Below are positions 42,657 to 51,507 of a stretch of 64,000 nucleotides of DNA, in pieces. Below the pieces are notes generated by a model. The model was not told the DNA's origin and ran no database searches. It saw only the letters and a program-made list of their open reading frames with translations. Numbering within the stretch: position 1 is the first letter of the stretch; the number at the start of each line of letters is the position of its first letter. Source of the stretch: an uncultured Bacilli bacterium (lineage in GTDB: Bacteria > Bacillota_I > Bacilli_A > RF39 > UBA660); the NCBI GenBank assembly GCA_934095845.1, contig CAKOKS010000002.1, positions 1 through 64,000 on the forward strand. The letters are read 5' to 3'. Made by a program: the position numbers and the translations under genes.

Positions 42657-43703
42657 ATTATTTATTAGTCTTTCATCATTACCATTATATTCTAAGGCTT
42701 TATCAACATAGAATATAGCTTCGTCTTTAAAACCTAGATTATAATATGATAATGATAATAAATCGTCAATTGTAGAATCCCAACAAAATGGTTCATTTAT
42801 ATATAAAAGCTCATTTTTCTTTATTTGTTTAGCTTTTATTAAGTATTCAATAGTTTCAAGATATTTTTTTTGATTATATTTCAAAAAAGACATCTCTACA
42901 TATGGCTCACGAGCATTTGGAGATTTTTCAATTGCTTTTTTTAACCATATCTCTGCTTCATCATATCTATTTAAATGTTGATAACATCTACTAATAAATC
43001 GCATTGAAGCTGCAACTTCTAAATACCAAGCTGATTCCATTTTAGTATGTTTAATAAGAGTATCAATGGCTTCATTCCATTTACCATAATACATATACTC
43101 TCTTCCTAGATAATGAAGTGTTCGATCATTATCAGGATTTTCTTTATGAGATAATTCTAATAAATTTAAATACTGAGAACGTGATTTAGTTCTATCTGGA
43201 TAGTGATTTAACACTATAGATTCATCAGTATTAACTACTTCATTTTCTAAAGAACACTTTAAGATTTCATGAACTGGATAAATCCATTTGTAATGCTTTC
43301 GATCATGAATTTTTTCATACAAGAATGACACAATTGGACGATTTTGTTCATCTAAAGACCAATTATATTTATATCTTAATCGGTTAGCATTTTTAAATGA
43401 TTGCTCTATTTTTTTTCGCCAACCACTTTCAAATACTTCATCTAAATCTGTACAGACACATACATCAACATCTTCAGGAACCATTTCTAAGCTTTTATTT
43501 CTAGCTACATCAAATCTCCAAGGAGTAATAATTTCTGAATTGACAATTACTCCTAAAGATTTAAGTTTTTTAACGGTTTCATCTGTTGAACCTGTATCTA
43601 GTACATATATTGCATCTGCTTCCTTCATTGATTCATACCATCTATCAACGAATTTTTCTTCATTTTTTGATATTGCATATACAGCTATTTTAAGTTTTTT
43701 CAT
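42636..43703 (-). CDS. Family 2 glycosyltransferase with TPR-like C-terminal repeats
   Basis: 355 residues. GT-A fold up front: IAVYAISKNEEKFVDRWYES (split: IAVYAISKNEE; FVDRWYES), VLDTGSTDET (~35), and the metal motif CTDLDEVF (~87-94). From about 185 onward come short helical repeats with TPR spacing (RTLHYLGREYMYYGKWNEAI, RCYQHLNRYDEAEIWLKKAI, MSFLKYNQKKYLETIEYLIKA: each under 21 residues). It begins 13 bases after the collagen-like gene, the same transcript. Collagen-like Thr-rich repeats in Bacillus spores are heavily glycosylated, so modification of that neighbour is a natural guess. Confidence 0.85.
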   Translation of the reverse strand: MKKLKIAVYAISKNEEKFVDRWYESMKEADAIYVLDTGSTDETVKKLKSLGVIVNSEIITPWRFDVARNKSLEMVPEDVDVCVCTDLDEVFESGWRKKIEQSFKNANRLRYKYNWSLDEQNRPIVSFLYEKIHDRKHYKWIYPVHEILKCSLENEVVNTDESIVLNHYPDRTKSRSQYLNLLELSHKENPDNDRTLHYLGREYMYYGKWNEAIDTLIKHTKMESAWYLEVAASMRFISRCYQHLNRYDEAEIWLKKAIEKSPNAREPYVEMSFLKYNQKKYLETIEYLIKAKQIKKNELLYINEPFCWDSTIDDLLSLSYYNLGFKDEAIFYVDKALEYNGNDERLINNKKIFEK

Positions 43704-43716
43704 ATATTTTTAGTTC

Positions 43717-44586
43717 CTATCCTGCAGCTCCTGTTGGACCTGTAGGACCAGTGGCTCCGGTTTCACCTGTTGGACCTGTTGGACCTGTAGGGCCAGTGGC
43801 TCCAGTTTCACCTGTTGGGCCTGTAGGTCCTTGTACTCCTTGTACTCCTTGAGCTCCAGTTTCACCAGTGGCCCCAGTAGCTCCAGTAGCGCCTGTTGCA
43901 CCTGCAGGTATTGTTAAATTAAGAACAAAGTTTGGAGAAGTTCCAGTAATTGACGCCGTTGCTTCAGTACCTGGATCACCTGTTGTAACAGTTCCGATAG
44001 TTAAAGATGGAGAAGCTCCTGTTGGACCTGTGGGACCAGTCGGACCCGTTGGACCTGTTGGGCCTGTAGGACCAGTAGCTCCGGTTTCACCTGTTGGGCC
44101 TGTAGGTCCTTGTACTCCTTGGATTCCTTGTATACCTTGAGCTCCAGTTGGGCCTGTAGGGCCTTGAATTCCTTGAATTCCTTGGATTCCTTGATCACCT
44201 GTTGCTCCAGTTGCTCCTTGAGATCCTGTTGGGCCTGTAGGTCCTTGTACTCCTTGTACTCCTTGAATTCCTTGTACTCCAGTAGCACCAGTTGCTCCTG
44301 TTGGACCTGTTGGACCTTGAATACCTGTTGCTCCTGTTGCTCCAGTTTGACCAACTGGGCCTTGGATTCCTTGGATTCCTTGTGGACCTGTAGGTCCTGT
44401 TTCTCCAGTTAATCCTTGAACTCCTTGTACTCCTTGAGCTCCGGTTGGACCTTGAGTACCTCTAGGTCCTGTGGGACCAGTGGCTCCTGTTGGGCCTGTA
44501 GGGCCTACTCTTGGAGGTCTTGGAGGAATTGGTGAAGGTGGACATGATGGATTATATTTATTTCCGCATGTACAATCGTTGTTCAT
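43717..44586 (-). CDS. Collagen-like GXT-repeat surface protein
   Basis: 289 residues. A short head (MNNDCTCGNKYNPSCPPS) with three Cys and a Pro-rich linker, about 55 Gly-X-Y triplets (~28-193), a non-collagen insert (SPSLTIGTVTTGDPGTEA, then SPNFVLNLTIP; ~194-230), and about 19 further triplets to the very end. GPT, GAT, GET, IQG and VQG units dominate, as in BclA-type exosporium proteins. No signal peptide or C-terminal globular trimerisation domain is present; the stop falls directly inside the repeats. Neighbouring glycosyltransferase suggests O-glycosylation of Thr. It is flanked by lgt upstream. Confidence 0.88.
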   Translation of the reverse strand: MNNDCTCGNKYNPSCPPSPIPPRPPRVGPTGPTGATGPTGPRGTQGPTGAQGVQGVQGLTGETGPTGPQGIQGIQGPVGQTGATGATGIQGPTGPTGATGATGVQGIQGVQGVQGPTGPTGSQGATGATGDQGIQGIQGIQGPTGPTGAQGIQGIQGVQGPTGPTGETGATGPTGPTGPTGPTGPTGPTGASPSLTIGTVTTGDPGTEATASITGTSPNFVLNLTIPAGATGATGATGATGETGAQGVQGVQGPTGPTGETGATGPTGPTGPTGETGATGPTGPTGAAG

Positions 44587-44638
44587 TTTTCACATTCCTT
44601 TCTATTATAGTTTATGAAAAAAATAAAAAATATGTCAC

Positions 44639-44666
44639 AAAAAAACAAGAATTTTCATCTTGTTTA
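44639..44666 (-). terminator. Terminator after lgt
   Basis: Minus strand AAACAAGA, loop TGAAAAT, TCTTGTTT with a T7 tail; contains the end of lgt. Confidence 0.85.
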
Positions 44667-45479
44667 AAACATAATATCATCAACATTATTAATATCATTA
44701 TATAAGTCTTCAAATCGTCCCTTTCGACTCATAAACATAATCATTCCTATACCAACTAAAACCATGGTTACTGAAATAATTTGAGCCATTTTAAATCCAC
44801 CTAGCATTAAAGAATCTGTTCTACCTATTTCAATAAAGAATCTTAATGTTCCATATATTATTAAATATGCAGCAGTTGGCATTCCAACTTTAATATATTT
44901 TCCTCTTCTTATTACTAAAAGAATTAAAAATGCGATAAAACAAACTATAGATTCGAAATAGAAACTTGGCATATAAAGTACACCATCAATATCCATTCCT
45001 TTAATTACAAAATCTGGAACCATTAATCGATGTAATGTTTCAAGATTAGTTGCTGCTCCATGAGCTTCTTGATTAAAGAAATTTCCCCAACGTCCGATTG
45101 CTTGGCCTAATAAAAGAGGAACAACTATAAAATCTGTAATTCTTAATACTCTTACTTTATATTTTTTACAATATATAATAACTGTAATTAATCCAAATAT
45201 TATACCTCCATGAATGGCAAGTCCGCCTTCCCATACTTTAAGTATATCAATTAAATTATCTTTAAAGGCATTATATTCAAATACACAATAGTATAATCTT
45301 GCACCGATTATTCCAAATATAAGTCCCCAAAACATTAAATTAAACATAAAGTCCTTTTTTATATGAAATCTAGATGCTTCTCTTTCTGTTAAAAGAAAAA
45401 CACTAGCGACTGCTGTAAGTATTAATACTGAATACCAACGTATTTCCATATTTCCAATTGTAAACATAATAGGATTCAT
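44664..45479 (-). CDS. lgt: Prolipoprotein diacylglyceryl transferase
   Basis: 271 residues from ATG 45479 (GGAGAG ahead). Transfers diacylglycerol to the lipobox Cys of prolipoproteins. Seven membrane segments; signature FGIIGARLYYCVFEY (~53), the WEGGLAIHGGIIFG block (~84) and the family motif GQAIGRWGNFFNQEAHG (~126-142) with conserved His/Arg. It implies a lipoprotein export system in this organism. Confidence 0.96.
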   Translation of the reverse strand: MNPIMFTIGNMEIRWYSVLILTAVASVFLLTEREASRFHIKKDFMFNLMFWGLIFGIIGARLYYCVFEYNAFKDNLIDILKVWEGGLAIHGGIIFGLITVIIYCKKYKVRVLRITDFIVVPLLLGQAIGRWGNFFNQEAHGAATNLETLHRLMVPDFVIKGMDIDGVLYMPSFYFESIVCFIAFLILLVIRRGKYIKVGMPTAAYLIIYGTLRFFIEIGRTDSLMLGGFKMAQIISVTMVLVGIGMIMFMSRKGRFEDLYNDINNVDDIMF

Positions 45480-45529
45480 TCTATCACTCTCCATAAATAT
45501 TATAGATTATGATAACTAATTATTCAAAT

Positions 45530-45562
45530 AAAAAGTTGATAACTTTCTACTTATCAACTTTT
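45530..45562 (-). terminator. Terminator after uvrA
   Basis: Minus strand AAAAGTTGATAA, loop GTAGAAAG, TTATCAACTTTTT: 12-bp stem containing the uvrA stop in the loop side. Confidence 0.85.
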
Positions 45563-48363
45563 AATATATCTTTTAAATAATGACCAGTATATGATTCTTT
45601 AACTTTGGCTACTGCTTCTGGGGTTCCTGTGGCAACTACTTTTCCACCACCATCTCCACCTTCTGGTCCTAAATCGATTATATAGTCTGCCACTTTAATT
45701 ACATCAAGATTATGTTCAATTACTATAACAGTATCGCCATTTTCAACAATTCTATTTAATATCTCTAAAAGTTTTTTTATATCATCAACATGTAATCCTG
45801 TTGTTGGTTCATCTAATATAAATACTGATTTTCCTGTTGGTTTCTTTTGAAGTTCTTTAGCAAGTTTAACTCTTCCTGCTTCCCCTCCTGATAAAGTTGG
45901 AGCAGATTGACCTAATTTGATATAAGAAAGTCCAACATCCATTAATACTTGCAATTTATTTTTTACTTTAGGAATTGAATCAAAGAATTCATAAGCTTCG
46001 CTTACACGCATATCTAAAACTTCAGCAATATTTTTTCCTTTAAACTTAACATCTAGAGTTTCCCTATTGAAACGAGTACCATGACATACATCACATGGAA
46101 CATATACATCAGGTAAAAAGTGCATTTCAATCTTTTTAACTCCATCTCCCCAACATGCTTCACATCTTCCACCTTTTACATTGAAAGAAAATCTACTCTT
46201 ATCATATCCACGTATTTTTGATTCTTTCATTTCAGCAAATACGCTTCTTATATCATCAAATACTCCAGTATATGTTGCCGGGTTACTTCTAGGAGTTCTT
46301 CCTATTGGATCTTGAGATATACTTACAACTTTATCAACAAGATCTACCCCTTCAATACTTTTATTTGTTCCAACTAATACTTTTGAATTATAAACACTTT
46401 TATATAAAGCATTTCTTAATATTCCATTAACTAATGAGGATTTACCAGAACCACTTACTCCAGTAACACAAGTCAAAGTTCCTAATGGAAATTTAACATT
46501 AATGTTTTTTAAATTATGCTCTTTAGCGCCTTTAATAGTAATAAAGTTTCCATTACCTTTTCTTCTTTTTTTAGGAATTTCAATCTTCTTTTTTCCTGAA
46601 AGATAAGCACCAGTTACTGAATTTTCATTTTTCATAACTTCTTCTGGAGTTCCAGCAGCAACTAAATACCCACCTTTTTCTCCAGCCACGGGACCAATAT
46701 CTACTAAATAATCAGCTTGTCTCATTGTATCTTCATCATGTTCAACAACAATTAATGTATTTCCTAAATCTCTCATGTTTTTTAAACTATCGATTAATTT
46801 TTGATTATCTCTTTGGTGAAGCCCAATACTTGGTTCATCTAATACATATAAAACTCCACTTAGTTTTGAACCAATTTGAGTTGCAAGTCTTATTCTTTGA
46901 GCTTCTCCTCCGGATAATGTCCCAGCAGCTCTTGATAAAGTCAAATAAGAAAGTCCAACATTGTTTAAAAACTCTAGTCTTGATTTTATTTCTTTAACAA
47001 TAAGTTCGCTTATTTCAAGTTCATTTTTACTTAATTTTAAATTATCAAAAAATGTAATTAAATCTTTAATAGACATATTAGTTACTTCATAAATATTTTT
47101 ATTATTAACTTTAATATTTAATATTTCTGATTTTAATCTTGAACCATTACAACTAGGACATGTATTTTCTATCATATATCCATCTATCCAGTCTCTTATC
47201 CAAGTTGAACTAGTTTCCATATATCTTCTTTCTAGATTTGTAACAATTCCTTCATAGTTTTCTGTTGTATATCTTTTTCCACCAGATTTCGAGGTATATT
47301 CGAATTTAAATAATTGGTTTGTACCATATAAAATAACTTTTAAATCTTCTTCTTTTAAATCTTTTACTGGTAAACTTAAATCTATATTTAATTCTCTAGC
47401 AATAGTAAGTAATCTTGTTGTATCAATATTATCTTCTATATTAATAGTTTGAATAGCACCATCTAAAATAGATTTATTTCTATCAGGTATAAGTAAATCT
47501 AAAGATATATGTTTAGTTATTCCTAATCCTTTACAAGTTTCACACGCACCATATGGAGCATTAAAAGAAAATATCCTTGGTTCAAGTTCTGGTAATGAAA
47601 AATCACAGTTTGGGCAAGCATAAGTTTCACTCATAACTATTTCTTTATTACCTATTAAATTAATAACAACCTTACCTTCGGCCATTTTAGTAGCTGTTTC
47701 TATTGCTTCAAAAATTCTACTTCTTTCACTTTGTTTTAAAACAATTCTATCAACAATGACATCTATATCATCTTTTTTATTTTTCTCACATTTTATTTCT
47801 TCATAAATATCAAAATTTTCACCATTAACTCTAACTTTTGTGAATCCTTCTTTTTTTAATTTATCAAATAAATCTTTATGTGTACCTTTTTCTCCATGAA
47901 CAATTGGAGCAAGTATTTCAAGTTTTGTTCCTTCTTCATAAGATAATACTTTATTAGTCATTTCTTCAATACTTTGACTAGTTATAGGTATTTTATGTTT
48001 AGGACAAAAAGGAATTCCAACTCTTGCAAATAAAAGTCTTAAATAGTCATATATTTCTGTAACTGTTCCAACAGTACTTCTTGGATTATTATTAGTCGAC
48101 TTTTGATCTATAGAAATACTTGGAGATAAACCTTCGATTGAATCTACATCTGGTTTTGATTCTCCGCCTAAAAATTGTCTAGCATATGCTGATAAACTTT
48201 CAACGTATCTTCTTTGACCTTCAGCATAAATAGTATCAAATGCTAAACTACTTTTACCACTTCCAGAAACACCAGTCATTACAACTAATTTATTTTTAGG
48301 TATTTCAAGATTTATATTTTTTAAGTTGTTTTCTCTTGCACCTTTAATAATTATTTTATCCAT
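45547..48363 (-). CDS. uvrA: Excinuclease ABC subunit A
   Basis: 938 residues, damage-sensing ATPase of nucleotide excision repair. Two ABC halves: Walker A GVSGSGKSSLA (~31) and GVSGSGKSSLV (~645), signatures LSGGEAQRIRLA (~495) and LSGGEAGRVKLA (~830). Zinc modules: CPNC ... CETC (~250-280) and CEACWGDG ... CDVC (~735-765). uvrB, the usual partner in a uvrBA operon, is not adjacent. The promoter carries a LexA-like box. Confidence 0.97.
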   Translation of the reverse strand: MDKIIIKGARENNLKNINLEIPKNKLVVMTGVSGSGKSSLAFDTIYAEGQRRYVESLSAYARQFLGGESKPDVDSIEGLSPSISIDQKSTNNNPRSTVGTVTEIYDYLRLLFARVGIPFCPKHKIPITSQSIEEMTNKVLSYEEGTKLEILAPIVHGEKGTHKDLFDKLKKEGFTKVRVNGENFDIYEEIKCEKNKKDDIDVIVDRIVLKQSERSRIFEAIETATKMAEGKVVINLIGNKEIVMSETYACPNCDFSLPELEPRIFSFNAPYGACETCKGLGITKHISLDLLIPDRNKSILDGAIQTINIEDNIDTTRLLTIARELNIDLSLPVKDLKEEDLKVILYGTNQLFKFEYTSKSGGKRYTTENYEGIVTNLERRYMETSSTWIRDWIDGYMIENTCPSCNGSRLKSEILNIKVNNKNIYEVTNMSIKDLITFFDNLKLSKNELEISELIVKEIKSRLEFLNNVGLSYLTLSRAAGTLSGGEAQRIRLATQIGSKLSGVLYVLDEPSIGLHQRDNQKLIDSLKNMRDLGNTLIVVEHDEDTMRQADYLVDIGPVAGEKGGYLVAAGTPEEVMKNENSVTGAYLSGKKKIEIPKKRRKGNGNFITIKGAKEHNLKNINVKFPLGTLTCVTGVSGSGKSSLVNGILRNALYKSVYNSKVLVGTNKSIEGVDLVDKVVSISQDPIGRTPRSNPATYTGVFDDIRSVFAEMKESKIRGYDKSRFSFNVKGGRCEACWGDGVKKIEMHFLPDVYVPCDVCHGTRFNRETLDVKFKGKNIAEVLDMRVSEAYEFFDSIPKVKNKLQVLMDVGLSYIKLGQSAPTLSGGEAGRVKLAKELQKKPTGKSVFILDEPTTGLHVDDIKKLLEILNRIVENGDTVIVIEHNLDVIKVADYIIDLGPEGGDGGGKVVATGTPEAVAKVKESYTGHYLKDILKVDK

Positions 48364-48434
48364 AATTTCACCTTCAAATTTCTTTAATATTTTACCACAT
48401 AAATAATAAATGTATACTAAAATTAGGTAAATTT

Positions 48435-48463
48435 ATTATAATACGCTTGTTCGTATTATGCAA
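48435..48463 (-). promoter_or_regulatory. uvrA promoter with LexA/DinR-like SOS box
   Basis: Minus strand TTGCAT (48458-48463), 17-base spacer, TATAAT (48435-48440). The spacer holds CGAACAAGCGTATT (48440-48453), 12 of 14 positions of the Bacillus LexA consensus. The site also lies within a larger palindrome, ATAATACG/CGTATTAT around CTTGTT. Confidence 0.68.
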
Positions 48464-48478
48464 GTGATTTTTTACAAC

Positions 48479-48513
48479 AAAAAAAGAACCAAATATTTTT
48501 ATTGATTCTTTTT
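48479..48513 (-). terminator. Terminator after the FtsX-like gene
   Basis: Minus strand AAAGAATCAA ... TTGGTTCTTT with one G-U pair, 15-base AT loop, T7 tail, overlapping the gene's last codons. Confidence 0.75.
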
Positions 48514-49614
48514 CTTTTTTCTACAGGCTAAACTGTATTTAAAGTTAAACCAATTCATTGCCATCATCGGATATATAGTAACGATGAGAAATAAAGAGAT
48601 ATATCCTAGCCAATTGAATGGTACTTTAATATTTAAGTATTCGAGATCTAGAAAGACCCAGTTGATAAAAATGTACTCAACATAATAATAACAAAACCAA
48701 CCTAAAATCATCATTGCAACAAATAAAACCATTTTGGACAATTGAAGATTAAATAATTCTATACCTATATAATTTTCGTCAATGAAACTATCATTTTTAA
48801 CATATTCTTTATATCTTTTAAGTGATTTATTAATTTCAATTAGTAATAAAATCATAGAACTAAACCATATGTCAAATATTAATAGGGTACCGATTTTTTC
48901 ATATTTGAAATTATCATCAGTATATTTTTTAACTCTATATCCTTTTTTCTTTATTTGTTTTATTACAGATTTTCTGTCTTTTTTTGAATTAAGTATTATA
49001 TTATATCCTTTATTATAGTTATAATCAGAATAAGTTATTTCTTTCAATAATTCATCTGATGCATAACAAACATTCGAGTCATTAAGTCTATCGCTTGAAT
49101 CATAAATTCCTACTACATATAAAATAGAATTTTTATCAATGTTTATATTTCTATGGTAAAAATCTAAAAACAAAATGTGTTTAGATAATACAATATTAAA
49201 TATAGTAACATTTTGATCGGGAGCAAAAATATCGGGACATACGATTTCATCTTTATTTATAATATCTCTTCCATGATTTATTTTATAATTATCTTTTGAC
49301 ATTAAATACATTGTTCCATCATATTTGTTGTTAAAGCTCGGTGTGTGAACTTTAACTTTATAGTTATTTGCATCAACTATTCTTTTGATTCCCTTTACAT
49401 CATCTAATTTGTATTTATTCGTAGAATCATATACAAATAATTGATCTTTATGAGCATCATTATAGTAATAGATATGAAACAATGCGACATTTAAAAATAA
49501 TGAAAATAGTGTAAATAAATATGCATATATAGCAATTCTTTTCTCATTCTCCCAGTTAAAGTGAGGTTTAACAGTTATTTCTATATCACGTAGTCCCATA
49601 TTTCTGACTTCCAT
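48499..49614 (-). CDS. FtsX/MacB-topology membrane protein, no ATPase partner
   Basis: 371 residues I cannot place by sequence alone. The topology is one membrane segment (~28-48), a ~195-residue outside domain, then three segments (~247-267, ~303-325, ~343-363). That is the plan of MacB/FtsX-type ABC permeases and of bacteriocin-associated membrane proteins. The outer domain is rich in Tyr, Asn and Asp and includes repeated KKKGY/KKYTD-like basic turns near 228-240. No ATPase gene is adjacent. It follows the secreted protein by 14 bases and presumably acts with it, as exporter, receptor or immunity protein (inference). An internal ATG at codon 6 (MGLRDIEI) is an alternative start. Confidence 0.6.
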   Translation of the reverse strand: MEVRNMGLRDIEITVKPHFNWENEKRIAIYAYLFTLFSLFLNVALFHIYYYNDAHKDQLFVYDSTNKYKLDDVKGIKRIVDANNYKVKVHTPSFNNKYDGTMYLMSKDNYKINHGRDIINKDEIVCPDIFAPDQNVTIFNIVLSKHILFLDFYHRNINIDKNSILYVVGIYDSSDRLNDSNVCYASDELLKEITYSDYNYNKGYNIILNSKKDRKSVIKQIKKKGYRVKKYTDDNFKYEKIGTLLIFDIWFSSMILLLIEINKSLKRYKEYVKNDSFIDENYIGIELFNLQLSKMVLFVAMMILGWFCYYYVEYIFINWVFLDLEYLNIKVPFNWLGYISLFLIVTIYPMMAMNWFNFKYSLACRKKKKNQ

Positions 49615-49628
49615 TTCTTTGTATTATT

Positions 49629-50378
49629 TTATAGTGTTAAATAAACTCCGCCCATGCCGTCGAATTTACTTTCAATAGCTTCATTGAATAGTATTACGCC
49701 ACCGTATCCAGATCCGGATAAAGTGTAATCCATTGCATCGGCAAGAGTCGCTTTGCTATTTGAAGCATGTTGATAAGATCCATAAACACGTCCAGAACCA
49801 GTAAAATCGGCAGATAATTCCATTTCGTGGCCACTTCCATTTTGAACCTTAAATGTTGCTCCAACGCCATTATCAAAGTTTTGTCCATACTTTTCACTTG
49901 AAAGTTTTGATTCATTACTTGTGCTTACATAATATTGTCTAAATAGATAATAATTACTTATATTAACACTTGAATTTTTTCTAAATGCCATAACGTCCCA
50001 TTTTTTTATCGTTGGAACTTTATACCATGTTAGAGACATTGTAACATATCCACCATTGTTAATAATTCTTAAACTTTTTGATGCTGTTGTATGTTCTTGA
50101 GCTCTTGTACCAGTTGAAGAACTCGCTTTAGCATCTGTTGTTTCTTTAATAACTACTTTTGATAAATCTTTATCTTTAATTATGTCATATTGTTCTTGAG
50201 TCATATAATTCATAAAGTTATCTGAATAAATACTTTTTAAAGCATTATATTTATCAACTGGTATTACAACTCCACTTTGATTTGTTATAGTATCACTTGT
50301 TGTTTCTAATGCAGCAACTGAATTAATTGATGCAAATGAAACTATACTAGCTACTAATAAAAGCAATCCCTTTTTCAA
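49629..50378 (-). CDS. Secreted protein of a Tyr/Gly/Ser-rich family, TTG start
   Basis: 249 residues with a clear signal peptide (KKGLLLLVASIVSF, cut near VAA). The mature part has a conserved-looking front (GVVIPVDKYNALKSIYSDNF, YMTQEQYDIIKDKD), a linker, then a beta-rich C-terminal domain ending in GSYQHASNSKATLADAM and SKFDGMGGVYLTL. The C-terminal GRVYGSYQHA segment faintly recalls lactococcin-972-type peptides, not enough to assign it. The start is TTG directly after a T7 run; the ATG ten bases upstream gives only ATG TTT TTT TGA unless one T is gained. Set between a membrane-bound XRE regulator and an FtsX-like protein. Confidence 0.6.
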   Translation of the reverse strand: MKKGLLLLVASIVSFASINSVAALETTSDTITNQSGVVIPVDKYNALKSIYSDNFMNYMTQEQYDIIKDKDLSKVVIKETTDAKASSSTGTRAQEHTTASKSLRIINNGGYVTMSLTWYKVPTIKKWDVMAFRKNSSVNISNYYLFRQYYVSTSNESKLSSEKYGQNFDNGVGATFKVQNGSGHEMELSADFTGSGRVYGSYQHASNSKATLADAMDYTLSGSGYGGVILFNEAIESKFDGMGGVYLTL

Positions 50379-50430
50379 AAAAACATCCTACTCCTTTCTG
50401 CATCCATCATAACAGAAAAGTAGGATGTTT
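50377..50430 (-). promoter_or_regulatory. Hairpin and T7 tract over the start of the secreted protein gene
   Basis: Minus strand 12-bp perfect arms (50419-50430 with 50381-50392), extended by a 6-bp inner stem TTTCTG/CAGAAA, then T7 and the start codon. It has the form of an intrinsic terminator for the XRE gene. The same 3' arm holds the ribosome site AAAGGAG, so the hairpin would also hide the site. Confidence 0.75.
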
Positions 50431-50456
50431 GTGCTCTACTCTAACTCTACAAAATT

Positions 50457-51491
50457 CTACACGTTTTTTTCATAGCTCTTTATCTTATCTTTTAAGAAAA
50501 TCAAATAGCCGACATAATCTTCTTCTGTACTACATTTTTCTTTATAACAGTCTTTGCTTATATATTTAGAAGTGTCAATATTTGTTTCTTTTAAATTTCC
50601 GTTCTTAATATTATATTTACTTAAAATAATAGTATCCATATTTACTCGAAGACTATATGTTATTCTATAACTATTTGTTTTTAACTCAAATTTTAAAAAA
50701 GTTGTTTTGTTAAAAGAAATCGTAATTTTGTCATCTATTTCTTTTACGTAAGAATTAAACATACTTTCAAAACCAACTTTAGTTAAATATTCCTCTAAAG
50801 TTTTAGCATCGGATTCATTTGGTGTAGTTTTATCTTTTTCTTGATAACTATATTTTAGGTTAGCAATTTTAAAAGATAGTTTAATATCTAGTTCGGTATT
50901 ATTTTTATATGTGATTTTCATAATAGTTGGATATTTTGCTAAACCCCTAGCTAATGACTTTCTATTATTACGTTCATATATATCTATTGGAAATGAATTA
51001 GTTCTATAAACTAAAGTAGGATTTTTACCATTCTTATTATATTTAAGTATTTCTATAGATTCTATTTCATTTTCATTATTGGTATCAATATTATTTATTG
51101 AAAAATTTATATAATTATGATTAACAATATAGTTTCCGTTTTCTATATAAATATCCTTATTGTCCGTTTTAATAATATAAACAAAAGTTTTATTAAATAA
51201 AGATATTGCACTAACAAGTACTGCAACTAGAACTACTAATATTACTATAACCTTAAAATATATAGTTTCAAATAATAGTTTTCTTCCACCTCTTTCTAAA
51301 TCTTTAACTGTTACACCTAAAACTTCTGCTAAAGCATTTAATGTCTTTTCATCTTCTGGAAAAGATTTATTCATTTCCCATTTAGATATATTTTTATCTG
51401 AATAATGAATTAAATCTCCTAGGTCTCTTTGAGTTAAATTCTTTTTCTTTCTTAACTCACTTAAATATTCACCTTTATTAATTTCTTTCAT
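50457..51491 (-). CDS. Membrane-anchored XRE-type regulator
   Basis: 344 residues. Cytoplasmic HTH at the N-terminus (~5-62: YLSELRKKKNLTQRDLG, HYSDKNISKWEMNKSFP), one membrane segment (~78-98), then a ~240-residue extracytoplasmic domain made of beta-rich stretches (IKTDNKDIYIENGNYIVNHN, divided FIKTDNKDI; RTNSFPIDIYERNN). This is the architecture of a one-component trans-membrane regulator. Located directly before the secreted protein and the FtsX-like gene, it may sense that protein or its target. It begins 16 bases after the dus gene and may share that transcript. Confidence 0.75.
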   Translation of the reverse strand: MKEINKGEYLSELRKKKNLTQRDLGDLIHYSDKNISKWEMNKSFPEDEKTLNALAEVLGVTVKDLERGGRKLLFETIYFKVIVILVVLVAVLVSAISLFNKTFVYIIKTDNKDIYIENGNYIVNHNYINFSINNIDTNNENEIESIEILKYNKNGKNPTLVYRTNSFPIDIYERNNRKSLARGLAKYPTIMKITYKNNTELDIKLSFKIANLKYSYQEKDKTTPNESDAKTLEEYLTKVGFESMFNSYVKEIDDKITISFNKTTFLKFELKTNSYRITYSLRVNMDTIILSKYNIKNGNLKETNIDTSKYISKDCYKEKCSTEEDYVGYLIFLKDKIKSYEKNV

Positions 51492-51507
51492 AATACACCA
51501 CTTCTAT

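Noticed and set aside
44110..44412. Ser/Leu/Cys-rich plus-strand frame opposite the collagen gene
   Set aside because: Frame artefact of the triplet repeats.
43717..44530. Repetitive DNA that could be taken for a CRISPR or satellite array
   Set aside because: The period is 9 bases and codes for Gly-X-Y triplets in one frame; there are no spacers. The Gln/Leu- and Pro/Val-rich frames on either strand here are shadows.
46725..46997. Plus-strand frame opposite uvrA
   Set aside because: Antisense to a highly conserved region of uvrA, no start signals.
49629..50378. Assignment of the secreted protein as lactococcin 972
   Set aside because: Only a short C-terminal stretch is reminiscent; size and neighbours do not match the known Lcn972 operon closely enough.
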